Positions 16,815-24,884 of a DNA stretch of 64,000 bases are shown here, piece after piece. A model generated the notes under the pieces. The model saw nothing but the letters and a program-made list of their open reading frames with translations. It was not told the origin of the DNA and searched no databases. The translations under genes were made by a program, and so were the position numbers. Each line of letters opens with the position of its first letter. Position 1 is the first letter of the stretch. The stretch is from Prochlorococcus sp. AG-459-B06 (GTDB taxonomy: Bacteria > Cyanobacteriota > Cyanobacteriia > PCC-6307 > Cyanobiaceae). Location of the stretch: positions 1 through 64,000 of the forward strand of contig QCQY01000003.1 in NCBI GenBank assembly GCA_003209475.1, given 5' to 3'.

Positions 16815-17318
16815 TTATTCCCACATTGGATCGTTTAATTTTTCAATTCTGAGTGAAGAAGGAACATAAGTATGCAAGGTTTCTATTTTTATAGCCCATT
16901 TTTTAGTGTTACCCTTTAAACTCTCACTTTCTATTAGGTTTGTTAAAGGAATCCTTTTTCTAACTTTAAGAAGACCTAGACAAGCTTCCCAGGCTTCTTG
17001 ATTTTTATAAATATCTAACCAAAAATCAAAAATATTTTCTAATATTTCTAAAGGTATATCAAATGAAATTCCTATCGAAGGTCTTTCAATTAAATAATTT
17101 TTGTTCCTTAGTTCATTTAATAAATTATTTACGTTTAAATTAATAGCTAAAAGAATATTTTTTGCTGATTCACTACCCATTAATTCTTTTCTATGGCAAT
17201 CTAAAAGATTTTCATCCTCAAGGATATTTTCATCGCAATTTTTTATTCCCACAATCCAAAACCCTTCTCCATTATTTACTCCACTAGCAAGAAACAGATA
17301 TTGAGGTGAATTCTCCAA
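16815..17318 (-). CDS. Hypothetical soluble protein
   Basis: A 167-residue acidic protein starting MENSPQYLFLASGVNNGEGF. It has a central helix-rich part (LEILENIFDFWLDIYKNQEAWEACLG at about 90-115) and a C-terminal beta-like part. No motif is recognised. It is the next minus-strand gene upstream of the nucleobase cassette, 73 bases away, and may be transcribed with it. Confidence 0.5.
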   Translation of the reverse strand: MENSPQYLFLASGVNNGEGFWIVGIKNCDENILEDENLLDCHRKELMGSESAKNILLAINLNVNNLLNELRNKNYLIERPSIGISFDIPLEILENIFDFWLDIYKNQEAWEACLGLLKVRKRIPLTNLIESESLKGNTKKWAIKIETLHTYVPSSLRIEKLNDPMWE

Positions 17319-17442
17319 AATTTAGAATTATTTTTCCATTTTTAACATTTTTTACTTGATATGAAAATAACTTTACTGCGCAATTAACAATATAAACACC
17401 TCGTTAAAAAGAATTTGTTGTTAATATGAGTCTTTGAGAACA

Positions 17443-17556
17443 ATGTTTGATTTCAAAGAGCTTAAACTTATGTTTTTGGATCCTACTGATTTGATCATTA
17501 ATAGTATAAATGAATACCTTTATAGCAATAAAATAATTAAATTTATTTTTTCTTAG
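17443..17556 (+). CDS. Possible 37-residue protein
   Basis: An ATG at 17443 opens MFDFKELKLMFLDPTDLIIN and ends with TAG at 17554-17556, overlapping the tail of the convergent minus-strand gene by 14 bases. It sits in an otherwise gene-free stretch from 17319 to 17542. With this length and composition it could be chance. Confidence 0.25.
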   Translation: MFDFKELKLMFLDPTDLIINSINEYLYSNKIIKFIFS

Positions 17557-17770
17557 GAAATAATTTCCCTATTTTCTCCTTTTGCAGGTATTCCTTTTTA
17601 GTTCTTATTTTTCTATCTTCTAGTGATTCTTTATTAGTACTTACTGCATAAATAATATAGAAAATCATACTAGTAAATATTAATCCTAAAAAAATAATCA
17701 ATATTCCTATAGGTTCGCTGGGGCTAAAAATTTTAAGATCTAAAGCTCTATTTAGGGAAATTATCATCAA
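17543..17770 (-). CDS. Small single-span membrane protein, unknown
   Basis: A 75-residue protein: a short lead, a span at about 20-44 and a strongly basic C-terminal tail (RKIRTKKEYLQKEKIGKLFPKKK). The positive-inside rule places the tail in the cytoplasm. The first two codons are both Met. No family recognised. It follows another small membrane gene on the same strand by 32 bases. Confidence 0.5.
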   Translation of the reverse strand: MMIISLNRALDLKIFSPSEPIGILIIFLGLIFTSMIFYIIYAVSTNKESLEDRKIRTKKEYLQKEKIGKLFPKKK

Positions 17771-17802
17771 TTAGTAATTCCTCAAAGAAATTTTGTGGAA
17801 AT

Positions 17803-18036
17803 CTAATTGATTTCTTCGTAACCAAAAAATGTTGCATTGTCTGAATTTTTATACCCATTAGATGCTTCCTGTGGGTTTTGACTGTCAATTTTTCTTGCTC
17901 TAGCATGAATCATGTTGAATGGAAAAATCACAGCTCCTACAAAAAAATGAAGAATAAAGAAATCTGAAGGTAGTCCATTCGTCCAGTCAGGAAAAAATAG
18001 CAATGTCATCAATGATTCGTACATATAAGTAGTCAA
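17803..18036 (-). CDS. Small membrane protein with conserved-looking aromatic motif
   Basis: A 77-residue protein. FFPDWTNGLPSDFFILHFF at about 14-32 leads into a span GAVIFPFNMIHARARKI, and the tail ends NATFFGYEEIN. The Pro-Asp-Trp-x-Asn-Gly block and HARARK flank suggest a specific membrane role, and in style it recalls small thylakoid proteins, but no family can be named. Confidence 0.55.
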   Translation of the reverse strand: MTTYMYESLMTLLFFPDWTNGLPSDFFILHFFVGAVIFPFNMIHARARKIDSQNPQEASNGYKNSDNATFFGYEEIN

Positions 18037-18188
18037 ATAAACCTCTGACCATTATTACTGAACTTATCGCAATACTTATAATTTTTAATAAATTGAAATT
18101 TAATTTGCTTTATATAATTATCAGATTTAATGTAAAAGACAATTTTAAAACACTACTGTATTATTTAGAAAGTATTGATCAATAGCTG

Positions 18189-18590
18189 TTGTTAAAATTC
18201 TTTTTTGGTTTACTTTTATTTATAAATTTTCAATTAAAACCTGCAATAGGTTTAGCTTTTGATACGTCCGATCCTAGTGTTAGTTTGCTACAAAATAGGA
18301 TCTCTAATAATTTTTCTAAGAAATATTGCAATGCTATACAAAATGGTTTTTCTAAAGATGAAGCAATGAAATCAGCTATTATAAAAACTGAAAACATTAT
18401 ATCTTTTTCTTATAATCCACAGAAAAAATGGATTGAGAAAAGTGACTTGGCCAACCAAATTTCATTAAAAGTAGTAAATAATTGTGGACCGTCATTTGGA
18501 TTGATTGGAAAGGATGGTGTTAATTACTTTAAATCATATTTTCTAGAAATTTACGAAAAAACTACTCCTGCCAAAAATTTTTCTAGATAA
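18189..18590 (+). CDS. Probable secreted hypothetical protein
   Basis: A 133-residue protein from a TTG start. MLKFFFGLLLFINFQLKPAIG is an N-terminal signal peptide ending in an A-x-G/A-like site near residue 21, so the mature protein is probably periplasmic or lumenal. Two cysteines (Cys47 in KKYCNAI and Cys98 in NNCGPS) could form a disulfide. No family recognised. The next gene begins 9 bases after its stop. Confidence 0.55.
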   Translation: MLKFFFGLLLFINFQLKPAIGLAFDTSDPSVSLLQNRISNNFSKKYCNAIQNGFSKDEAMKSAIIKTENIISFSYNPQKKWIEKSDLANQISLKVVNNCGPSFGLIGKDGVNYFKSYFLEIYEKTTPAKNFSR

Positions 18591-18599
18591 ATTACGTTT

Positions 18600-18794
18600 A
18601 TGAACAATATTTCAGACAAATTAGTAATGACAATCATTTTGATTACTATTCTTTTTGTATTTGGATTGATTTTTTCAGTAAAGTCACCAGAGAGAAAGGT
18701 TATAGATTCGCCAATAATGTGGAAAGATGACTATTCTAATATTTCGCTTTTCAGGAGCAATAAAATAGATTCAGAAATTGAAAGAATAATTTAA
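18600..18794 (+). CDS. Small single-span membrane protein
   Basis: A 64-residue protein with one span at about 8-26 (VMTIILITILFVFGLIFSV) and a polar tail with MWKDDYSNIS. Its spacing of 9 bases from the secreted-protein gene suggests one transcript. No family recognised. Confidence 0.5.
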   Translation: MNNISDKLVMTIILITILFVFGLIFSVKSPERKVIDSPIMWKDDYSNISLFRSNKIDSEIERII

Positions 18795-18879
18795 ATGAAA
18801 ATTCATTATTTACTAAAATGGAAGAACCTTTTCAACAATATACAAAAATATTTTTTCGAATCTCAATCAATTTATTATT

Positions 18880-19227
18880 TCATTTTTTCTTTAAGTAGTT
18901 TAAAAGAACTGACGCCAGTTTTAAATCATGATTAAACCATGCTCGTATCGCCATAGCCCTTCGAGGATCATAAAAATTTTGTTTTCTGTACCAACTAAGA
19001 ACTTCTGAATCTGATTTCTTTCCATTACATGACAAACAACATGGCACGCAATTACTTGTACTACTAACGCCCCCTTTTGACATCGGGTGAAGGTGGTCAA
19101 GTGATTCTGATGGTTTACCGCAATAGATACATTTATAGTTAGTAACTTTATTAAGTGACTCCCTCCAATTTTTATTACTTATCTTAGGACAAAACTGATC
19201 AAGGTAAATTGCATCTTGTTTATGCAT
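18880..19227 (-). CDS. HNH endonuclease
   Basis: A 115-residue protein with a full HNH nuclease core. CIYCG supplies zinc-binding Cys33 and Cys36, DHLHPMSKGG supplies the Asp44-His45 catalytic start, and SNCVPCCLSCNGKKSD supplies Cys64, Cys67 and the Asn-x-x-K end of the motif. The arrangement matches free-standing HNH proteins of cyanobacteria. No intein or intron context is visible, and its cellular role is unclear. It is transcribed toward the small plus-strand membrane gene. Confidence 0.85.
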   Translation of the reverse strand: MHKQDAIYLDQFCPKISNKNWRESLNKVTNYKCIYCGKPSESLDHLHPMSKGGVSSTSNCVPCCLSCNGKKSDSEVLSWYRKQNFYDPRRAMAIRAWFNHDLKLASVLLNYLKKK

Positions 19228-19365
19228 AATATTCTTGATGATTTTTTTGATAATAGCAGTTTTTTTTAAACTATGATTGAAAAAGATAAGATGAGACTTT
19301 ATAAGTCAAATGTTTCTCATACAAATAATATCTTTACTTATTAAAACACTGGCAATTTATAGTTA

Positions 19366-20178
19366 ATGCTTTATTTATTAACAACATTATTAGGTAGTTC
19401 TGATCATTCTTTATTTAAAAGTATTTACATCTTTTTGATATCATTTTTTTCTAATACGTTCTCAGCAATTTCAGGTGGAGGAGCAGGTTTACTACAATTG
19501 CCAGCATTGATTTTATCTGGTGTTCCTTATTATCAGGCTTTGGCTAGTCATAAATTAGCAACAGTAGCACTAGGAATAGGAGGTTCTTTAAGAAATTACA
19601 GATCTTTAGGTAATGATATAGGTGTTGCCTGGCAAATTTTAATTTTTGGAATTCCAGGAGTGATTTTAGGGTCTTCTATAGTTGAATTTATATCAGAGAA
19701 GTATTTGTACTTAATTTTAGGAATTATTTCTATATTATTGGCTTTTTATTCGTTCCTTAAACCAGATTTGGGTTTGTCATCGAGTGAAAATAAGCTTAAT
19801 TTAGTTCATAAAATTAGATTTATAATTTTTATTTTCCTTATAGGGATTTTGAATGGTTCTATATCCTCAGGTACTGGACTGTTTGTAACAGTACTTTTAA
19901 TAAAAACTTTTGGAATGGATTTTCTTCGAGCTATAAGTTTGACATTCTTTACTGTTGGGATTTTTTGGAATTTTATCGGAGCCGTTTTTTTGGCAAAAAT
20001 AGGATCAGTTCCTTCAAATATGTTAATACTTTTAATAATTGGTTCTTTTACAGGTGGGTATTTCGGGGCTCACTTATCAAAATTAAATGGAAATATACTT
20101 ATCAAAAAAACTTTCACAACAGTTTGTATTTTGGTTGGTATTAGCTTATTTTTTAGATCCATAAAAATGTTTTTATAA
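19366..20178 (+). CDS. TauE/SafE-family membrane permease
   Basis: A 270-residue integral membrane protein with about eight spans. The family block SNTFSAISGGGAGLLQLPAL is near residues 30-49, and the second half repeats it in NGSISSGTGLFVTVLL near 163-178. The two repeats each contain Gly-rich re-entrant loops typical of TauE/SafE exporters of sulfite or organosulfur anions. The substrate is inferred from the family only. A 457-base gene-free stretch, holding the candidate small RNA, follows. Confidence 0.85.
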   Translation: MLYLLTTLLGSSDHSLFKSIYIFLISFFSNTFSAISGGGAGLLQLPALILSGVPYYQALASHKLATVALGIGGSLRNYRSLGNDIGVAWQILIFGIPGVILGSSIVEFISEKYLYLILGIISILLAFYSFLKPDLGLSSSENKLNLVHKIRFIIFIFLIGILNGSISSGTGLFVTVLLIKTFGMDFLRAISLTFFTVGIFWNFIGAVFLAKIGSVPSNMLILLIIGSFTGGYFGAHLSKLNGNILIKKTFTTVCILVGISLFFRSIKMFL

Positions 20179-20337
20179 ATTAATTGAGAATATCAATAAA
20201 CTTGTGGTAAAAAATTCTAAAACTAGTGTAATGGTTAACAAAATAAATTTTTTCTTATCTTTATTTACTATAATTGGAGGTAAAGAATAACTAGTTTTAC
20301 CAAATAATACTTTTAGAAAACCTTATTTTAAAAAACT

Positions 20338-20368
20338 AAAAAAAAAGGCCTCACATTTTTGTGTGGCC
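20338..20368 (-). terminator. Rho-independent terminator of the candidate small RNA
   Basis: On the minus strand a GGCC/GGCC stem with a TT mismatch continues into a TGTG/CACA pairing around a four-base A loop. It is followed by nine T in a row. No minus-strand gene sits upstream of it within 660 bases, so it is the end of a non-coding transcript. Confidence 0.8.
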
Positions 20369-20472
20369 AGGTGATGGGGAATCTTATTTTTAAACCAATT
20401 TCTTAAAAAATGCAACCCCCTATCTGTAGCGCAAAAGTTATGAGCATCATACACTACAGATAGTGCTTTGAT
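20338..20472 (-). ncRNA. Candidate small non-coding RNA
   Basis: About 135 bases between a good -10 box (20479-20484) and an intrinsic terminator (20338-20368), with no open frame of note. Near the 5' end a perfect 10-base inverted repeat (CTATCTGTAG at 20420-20429, its complement at 20454-20463) closes a 24-base loop. Next to it a G5 run can pair with the CCCC further down. Promoter, 5' hairpin, single-stranded middle and terminator in the right order make this a credible small RNA. I cannot match it to a named cyanobacterial Yfr RNA. The gap from 20179 to 20635 otherwise looks empty. Confidence 0.55.
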
Positions 20473-20478
20473 GATTTT

Positions 20479-20484
20479 CTTATA
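20479..20484 (-). promoter_or_regulatory. Predicted -10 box of the candidate small RNA
   Basis: The minus strand reads TATAAG, preceded by TATG. Seven bases further is the inferred transcription start near 20472. No clear -35 element is visible, which is common for promoters in this lineage. Confidence 0.4.
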
Positions 20485-20635
20485 CATACATTTCAAATTT
20501 TAAAAAAATTTGTAATTTTTTAAGTTTATGAGTAAAAAACCTATTTTATGTTTTCAAATATTTTTGGGTAATTCTACTTGTTAAAAATGTCCTGCACAGT
20601 ATCATTCGTAATAACTTTGCTAGCAAAAAGCTTAT

Positions 20636-20863
20636 ATGATTGAATTAACATTACTAACTCTTTTAAATTATGTTGGGGATAATTTTTGTGAGTATAGAAA
20701 TCTAGGACATGATAACTATAAATCTTTACTTCTTTCCTACAGTGATGCAAGTAATAAATTTGGACCATTAGAGGTTAAAAAGGTTATTGAGAAGTCAGAA
20801 AATTTTAAAGTTGCGGCTGTTGCTATTGCTGCAATTAAGTGCCCTCAGCATATAGTTAAGTAA
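20636..20863 (+). CDS. Small hypothetical protein
   Basis: A 75-residue protein starting MIELTLLTLLNYVGDNFCEY. The C-terminal half is Ala/Val/Ile-rich (FKVAAVAIAAIKCPQHIVK). No family recognised. Its stop TAA/ATG junction overlaps the next gene's start by one base, indicating translational coupling. Confidence 0.5.
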   Translation: MIELTLLTLLNYVGDNFCEYRNLGHDNYKSLLLSYSDASNKFGPLEVKKVIEKSENFKVAAVAIAAIKCPQHIVK

Positions 20864-21132
20864 TGAGGTTTGAATTAAAAACTGAAAATGAAAATTATTC
20901 AAAATCAATTGCACAATTTTTTGGTATATTTTTTTTTATCACTTTAATAATAATCCTTTGTGATGTTGCACTCAAATTAGGAACCATATCTAGAAATCAT
21001 CAAATTCACTACAGTTGTAGGCTTTTATCTGTTGAAAAATCTAAACCTCATTTTAAGAAATTATCTAGGCTTTCAAATCTGAAAAGTAAACAACAAATTT
21101 GGGAATTTTGCAGGGAGGTTATTAAATATTAG
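20863..21132 (+). CDS. Small single-span membrane protein
   Basis: An 89-residue protein. A polar lead MRFELKTENENYSKS is followed by a span at about 20-40 (FFGIFFFITLIIILCDVALKL), then a basic domain ending SKQQIWEFCREVIKY with Lys/Arg-rich helices. Cys at 52 and 84 are notable. It overlaps the preceding gene by one base and is convergent with the ABC permease gene, stop to stop. Confidence 0.5.
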   Translation: MRFELKTENENYSKSIAQFFGIFFFITLIIILCDVALKLGTISRNHQIHYSCRLLSVEKSKPHFKKLSRLSNLKSKQQIWEFCREVIKY

Positions 21133-21927
21133 TTAGCTAGATGCTGATGAATAGAACTTTAATGCAAATAACCAGAACTTTCTTGAAGTTATAAGAAATA
21201 CTGAAGCAACAATGACTTCAAGCAATATTTTCCACAATTGAGAAAGTCCTAGAAAAACTTCAGAAGGAATTGTAGTTATAAAAGCAATAGGAATGAAAAC
21301 ACTAAAAAAAATTCTTAAAGAAAATGAAAATGAATTTAGAGGAAATCTTCCAATATAAAGGAATGATCTTAATACTTCTATTGCATTCCAAGTCTTAACA
21401 AACCAAATAGTAGTAGTTGAGATAAAAAACCATAGGCTATATAAAATACATATCGAGCAGCTTATCGTAATAAAGGATAAGGTCAAAAAACTTAAATTTA
21501 AATTGATTTGATTTATTCTTATGCAGAAGAACAACAAGAAAATTCCAACCATTATTTCTAAAAATCCAGATGGATTTAATTTTTTTAATGAAATAAAGAA
21601 TTGACTATCAATAGGTTTTAAAAGTACGAAGTCTAATGTTCCTTCTCTTATATGTTTAACTATTTCTGTAAGATTAGGATTGAACCATGTGTTTGTTATT
21701 CCATTCAAAATCGTATAAATAGCTTGGATTATTAGTGCCTGTTCAAATTTCCACCCTCCAATATATCCACTATTTTGAAAGAAAATAGATAATAGAAAAA
21801 TACTCCCTACTAAACTTAAAATTGCAGTAATTAAATCAACTAATATATTTGCCTTATACTCCAATTCAGAAGCTAAAGAAGTATGTAAGAATTTTTTATA
21901 AACTTTTAGATATTTTCTTAAATTCAT
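21133..21927 (-). CDS. ABC-2 type transporter permease
   Basis: A 264-residue membrane protein with about six spans, of the ABC-2 permease type seen in the uncharacterised COG3694-like exporters. Internal blocks include WFNPNLTEIVKHIREGTLDFVLLKPID near 82-108, a hallmark of this subgroup, and a helical hairpin at the C-terminus. It overlaps the preceding permease gene by 4 bases and belongs to a three-gene transporter operon. The substrate is unknown. Confidence 0.85.
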   Translation of the reverse strand: MNLRKYLKVYKKFLHTSLASELEYKANILVDLITAILSLVGSIFLLSIFFQNSGYIGGWKFEQALIIQAIYTILNGITNTWFNPNLTEIVKHIREGTLDFVLLKPIDSQFFISLKKLNPSGFLEIMVGIFLLFFCIRINQINLNLSFLTLSFITISCSICILYSLWFFISTTTIWFVKTWNAIEVLRSFLYIGRFPLNSFSFSLRIFFSVFIPIAFITTIPSEVFLGLSQLWKILLEVIVASVFLITSRKFWLFALKFYSSASS

Positions 21928-22718
21928 GACCCCATTGCTGTATATTTTTTCGTTCCTTCGGACCAGATTTTCTTAAATAATGGGAAAAGTAAGAAAATCC
22001 ATAGAATTTGCATACCTAAGCCTCCACTAATATTTGTTTCATTACCTGACAGTAAGTTTGCAGGGAAATCAATTAGATATGGAAAAGGAGTCAAATAAAT
22101 CCAAGATTTAACAAATGCGGGAAATGAAACTACTGGTGCTAAAAGTCCTGAGAGAAATAAAGTTGGAATAAATAACAATCTTTCTATCGATGATGCTTTC
22201 TCTGTCCAGAAACATAGACATGCAACAATTGACTGAATTAAAAATTGAATCAAGAAGGATAAGAAAGTAGATACTATTGATAAAAGTAAAATACCTAAAT
22301 TCGGTATCCATATACTTTCTGGATTAAAAATAAAAAAGAAAAAAGCTATTATTAGAGCGAAAGGAAATCTTGTTATTTGTTCAGCAAGATGTTGTGCAAA
22401 ATATCTGAAAAATGGATTTAAAGGTTGGATTAAATATGGAGATACTTTCCCCATTAGAGAATCCTCTTCAAAACTAAATACAACCCAAACTACAGAAAAC
22501 TGTCTTACAAAAAAAGCACATAAGAAATACCTAGAAAGCAAAATATCACTAATGTTTATGGATTCATTTAGATTGTTATTTGTCCAAATGTTTAACATAA
22601 AAAAAGGAATAATCCCTGAAATTGCCCATAATGCAATTTCTACCCTATATTCCAACATGTTTGAATATTGGACTTTTAATAAGGTGAATATTTTACGGTT
22701 AATCAGATTAGATATCAT
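21924..22718 (-). CDS. ABC-2 type transporter permease (second subunit)
   Basis: A 264-residue membrane protein with about six spans. FEEDSLMGKVSPYLIQPLNPFFRY near 83-106 is the same cytosolic loop pattern as in the partner permease, so the two probably form a heterodimeric pore. It overlaps the ATPase gene by 11 bases upstream and the partner permease by 4 bases downstream. Confidence 0.85.
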   Translation of the reverse strand: MISNLINRKIFTLLKVQYSNMLEYRVEIALWAISGIIPFFMLNIWTNNNLNESINISDILLSRYFLCAFFVRQFSVVWVVFSFEEDSLMGKVSPYLIQPLNPFFRYFAQHLAEQITRFPFALIIAFFFFIFNPESIWIPNLGILLLSIVSTFLSFLIQFLIQSIVACLCFWTEKASSIERLLFIPTLFLSGLLAPVVSFPAFVKSWIYLTPFPYLIDFPANLLSGNETNISGGLGMQILWIFLLFPLFKKIWSEGTKKYTAMGS

Positions 22719-23703
22719 ATTCTTTTTTGATTAATACCTTCCCAATAACTTCATCTATAGGTGGTTCATTTATAAAAAGGTCTTCAATATCAAAATTATT
22801 TAGGATAGACTTTAGTGAAGATGTAATAGAGTTGTTTTCAATTTTTATAGTGATTTCATTCTTTATTTTATTTTTAACAGTAAAACCGGAATTTTCTAAT
22901 TTAATTGCATCCTCTTCTGAGCGACAAACTATTAATATTTCTTTAACAGGAGAAAGTTTTTTTAATAATAGGTCAAGTTTCCCATCATAGGATATCGCCC
23001 CTTCGTGCACACATATAACTCTCTTGCATAGCGATGTAATATCTTTCATGTAATGACTGGTTAGGCATATCGTTGCATTAGTTTCCTTATTATATTTTTG
23101 AAGGAATTTTCTTAAATTTCTCTGTGCATTAACATCTAATCCAAGTGTCGGCTCGTCTAAAAATAGTATATTTGGTTCATGTATCAAAGCTGCTAGTAAT
23201 TCTGATTTCATTCGTTGACCTAGTGAAAGTTTTCTAACAGGTATGAATAGCTCTTCATCAATTTCAAGCATTTCCGATAGTTTTTTTATTCTCTTTTTAG
23301 CTTCGAACTTATCTAAGTCATATATTGATGCATTCAAATAGAATGATTCAATTGGTGGAAGATCCCATATAAGCTGTTGCTTTTGTCCCATTATTAAGGT
23401 GATATTCTTTAGGAAATTTTCTTTCCTCCTGAAAGGTAGGTAGCCTGAAACCAAAATCGAACCTTCACTTGGATAAATTAAGCCACAAAGCATTTTTAAT
23501 ATTGTTGTTTTCCCAGCTCCATTAGCACCTAGAAAACCTACTATTTCTCCTTCTTTAATTTCAAAACTTATATTTTTTATAACTTTTAAACTTTTTGTTT
23601 CTCTTCTAAAAAAATGTTTAATTGTTCCTTTTAAGCCTGGTTCTTTGGAAGAAATATCAAATGACTTAGATAAATTCCTTACATCGATAATATTTTGTAC
23701 CAT
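22708..23703 (-). CDS. ABC transporter ATP-binding protein
   Basis: A 331-residue ATPase. Walker A GANGAGKT is at 59-66, the Q-loop GQKQQ near 106-110, the ABC signature LSLGQ at 159-163, and Walker B ILFLDEP at 179-185, with an H-loop in SHYMKD. The length, extra N-terminal segment before the ATPase core (EPGLKGTIKHFFRRETKSLK) and a C-terminal domain match the COG4586-type ATPases that accompany the two permeases downstream. Together they form a complete exporter. Confidence 0.92.
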   Translation of the reverse strand: MVQNIIDVRNLSKSFDISSKEPGLKGTIKHFFRRETKSLKVIKNISFEIKEGEIVGFLGANGAGKTTILKMLCGLIYPSEGSILVSGYLPFRRKENFLKNITLIMGQKQQLIWDLPPIESFYLNASIYDLDKFEAKKRIKKLSEMLEIDEELFIPVRKLSLGQRMKSELLAALIHEPNILFLDEPTLGLDVNAQRNLRKFLQKYNKETNATICLTSHYMKDITSLCKRVICVHEGAISYDGKLDLLLKKLSPVKEILIVCRSEEDAIKLENSGFTVKNKIKNEITIKIENNSITSSLKSILNNFDIEDLFINEPPIDEVIGKVLIKKEYDI

Positions 23704-23781
23704 TTAAATTTTTAATTACTGATATTTTATATTTAAATTAATTGTTAAATTATTTTTATTTTAGAAAATTTTTTAACCAAT

Positions 23782-24171
23782 TTAAAAAATATCTTTAAAC
23801 GATACACCCAGCCAGATAAAAAAGTTAATTGGATTAAGTAACTCGCTTACCTTATTTTTATTTTCATAATTTAATCCTCTTAAAAAATCAAATATAAAAT
23901 TACTATTCTCTTTTTTATCATTATTTTTTTTAATTACATTACCATTTTTGTCGAGAAGATCAATTTCATCCTCAAAAAACCATTGTTCTTTCCCATTAGA
24001 TAATAGCAAGACAACTCCAATGCCTTTGCCATCAGTTATTCTAAAATCACTTATCTTTCCCAAGGAAGAAACATTTATCGCATCAATAGTTTCTTTGGTA
24101 AGTCTATCCTTAGATAGTTCTAGGTTTACCTGAACAGAATTTCCTATCTTTACCTTATCTAAAATTGACAT
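23782..24171 (-). CDS. PetP-like cytochrome b6f-associated protein (DUF2862) with C-terminal extension
   Basis: A 129-residue protein. Residues 5-75 contain the compact SH3-like domain of PetP/DUF2862: KVKIGNSVQV, LGKISDFRITDGKGIGVVLLLSNGKEQWFFEDEID. PetP is a small peripheral subunit of cyanobacterial cytochrome b6f involved in cyclic electron flow. Here a further 50 residues follow (FIFDFLRGLNYENKNKVSELL and a hydrophobic end), more than in the 66-70-residue PetP. The domain match is by eye; the role here is inferred. Confidence 0.7.
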   Translation of the reverse strand: MSILDKVKIGNSVQVNLELSKDRLTKETIDAINVSSLGKISDFRITDGKGIGVVLLLSNGKEQWFFEDEIDLLDKNGNVIKKNNDKKENSNFIFDFLRGLNYENKNKVSELLNPINFFIWLGVSFKDIF

Positions 24172-24242
24172 TTTTTAGGTTATTATACTTAGTGATAAAG
24201 GATTTTTGCGATTAATTCAGAATTATTGATTTATTACAATAT

Positions 24243-24389
24243 TTATGATTTTTTGAAAATCGCTTCAAAAATTCTTTTTATTGAAATTGTTAATATTCTC
24301 AAGAATACAAAAAATAGTCCTAACCATCCTAGGATGACAGCTAGTGATAACAAGCTTGAACCTAAATCACGCTGTAGCAAATTCTGCAT
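24243..24389 (-). CDS. 48-residue single-span membrane protein
   Basis: From the ATG at 24389 the minus strand reads MQNLLQRDLGSSLLSLAVIL and ends IKRIFEAIFKKS before TAA. A span covers about 12-34, followed by a basic amphipathic helix. No family recognised. It lies upstream of the PetP-like gene on the same strand, 71 bases away. Confidence 0.55.
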   Translation of the reverse strand: MQNLLQRDLGSSLLSLAVILGWLGLFFVFLRILTISIKRIFEAIFKKS

Positions 24390-24550
24390 ATAATTTTTCT
24401 AAACTAGATAGATTTAACCCTACTTTATTAAATTATTTATTCAATGTGAACATCGCCAACATTTAGATTTATTTAAATTCTTTTGTTATTGGCATGTTTA
24501 ATAGAAATGATTTGTGAGCTAATATCTAGTTAAAAATAAAACTCAAAATT

Positions 24551-24652
24551 TTGGATCTATCTTTGAACTCATACATTGGAATATTTTTTATCATTATTGG
24601 TCTAATAGTTAGAGTTGACCTGAAATTCTCAATTCAAAAGGATTTTAAATAA
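24551..24652 (+). CDS. Possible 33-residue single-span protein
   Basis: A TTG at 24551 opens MDLSLNSYIGIFFIIIGLIV, then VDLKFSIQKDFK and TAA. The hydrophobic core is convincing for a membrane span, but the length and TTG start leave this weak. It lies in the 347-base stretch between 24390 and 24736, which otherwise shows nothing else but AT-rich sequence. Confidence 0.3.
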   Translation: MDLSLNSYIGIFFIIIGLIVRVDLKFSIQKDFK

Positions 24653-24736
24653 TTTCTAATAAGCTCTTTTTTTGCGCGATATAAACCTTCGTTTCTATTG
24701 TATTTTTATAATTGCTATAACTATTGCAAATACTAT

Positions 24737-24760
24737 AAAAGCAGCTGCGAAGCTGCTTTT
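24737..24760 (-). terminator. Rho-independent terminator of the initiator tRNA
   Basis: A perfect ten-base stem (AAAAGCAGCT with its complement) closes a four-base loop three bases beyond the tRNA CCA end. The last bases of the stem give the T tract on the minus strand. Confidence 0.85.
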
Positions 24761-24763
24761 AAA

Positions 24764-24840
<77 letters not shown>

Positions 24841-24884
24841 ATATATACATAGCATACATCTGAAAGGGGTATTTTTCCTGTTTT

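Noticed and set aside
18795..18934. A 46-codon plus-strand frame starting directly after the 18794 stop
   Set aside because: It overlaps the 3' end of the HNH gene by about 55 bases and its composition shows no coding bias.
20204..20290. A 28-codon GTG-start frame after the TauE-family gene
   Set aside because: No conserved pattern, lies in AT-rich intergenic DNA, and ends only 47 bases from the small-RNA terminator.
20179..20635. CRISPR-like structure from short inverted repeats in the gap
   Set aside because: Only one inverted repeat pair exists and no spaced direct repeats are seen; the arrangement suits a small RNA.
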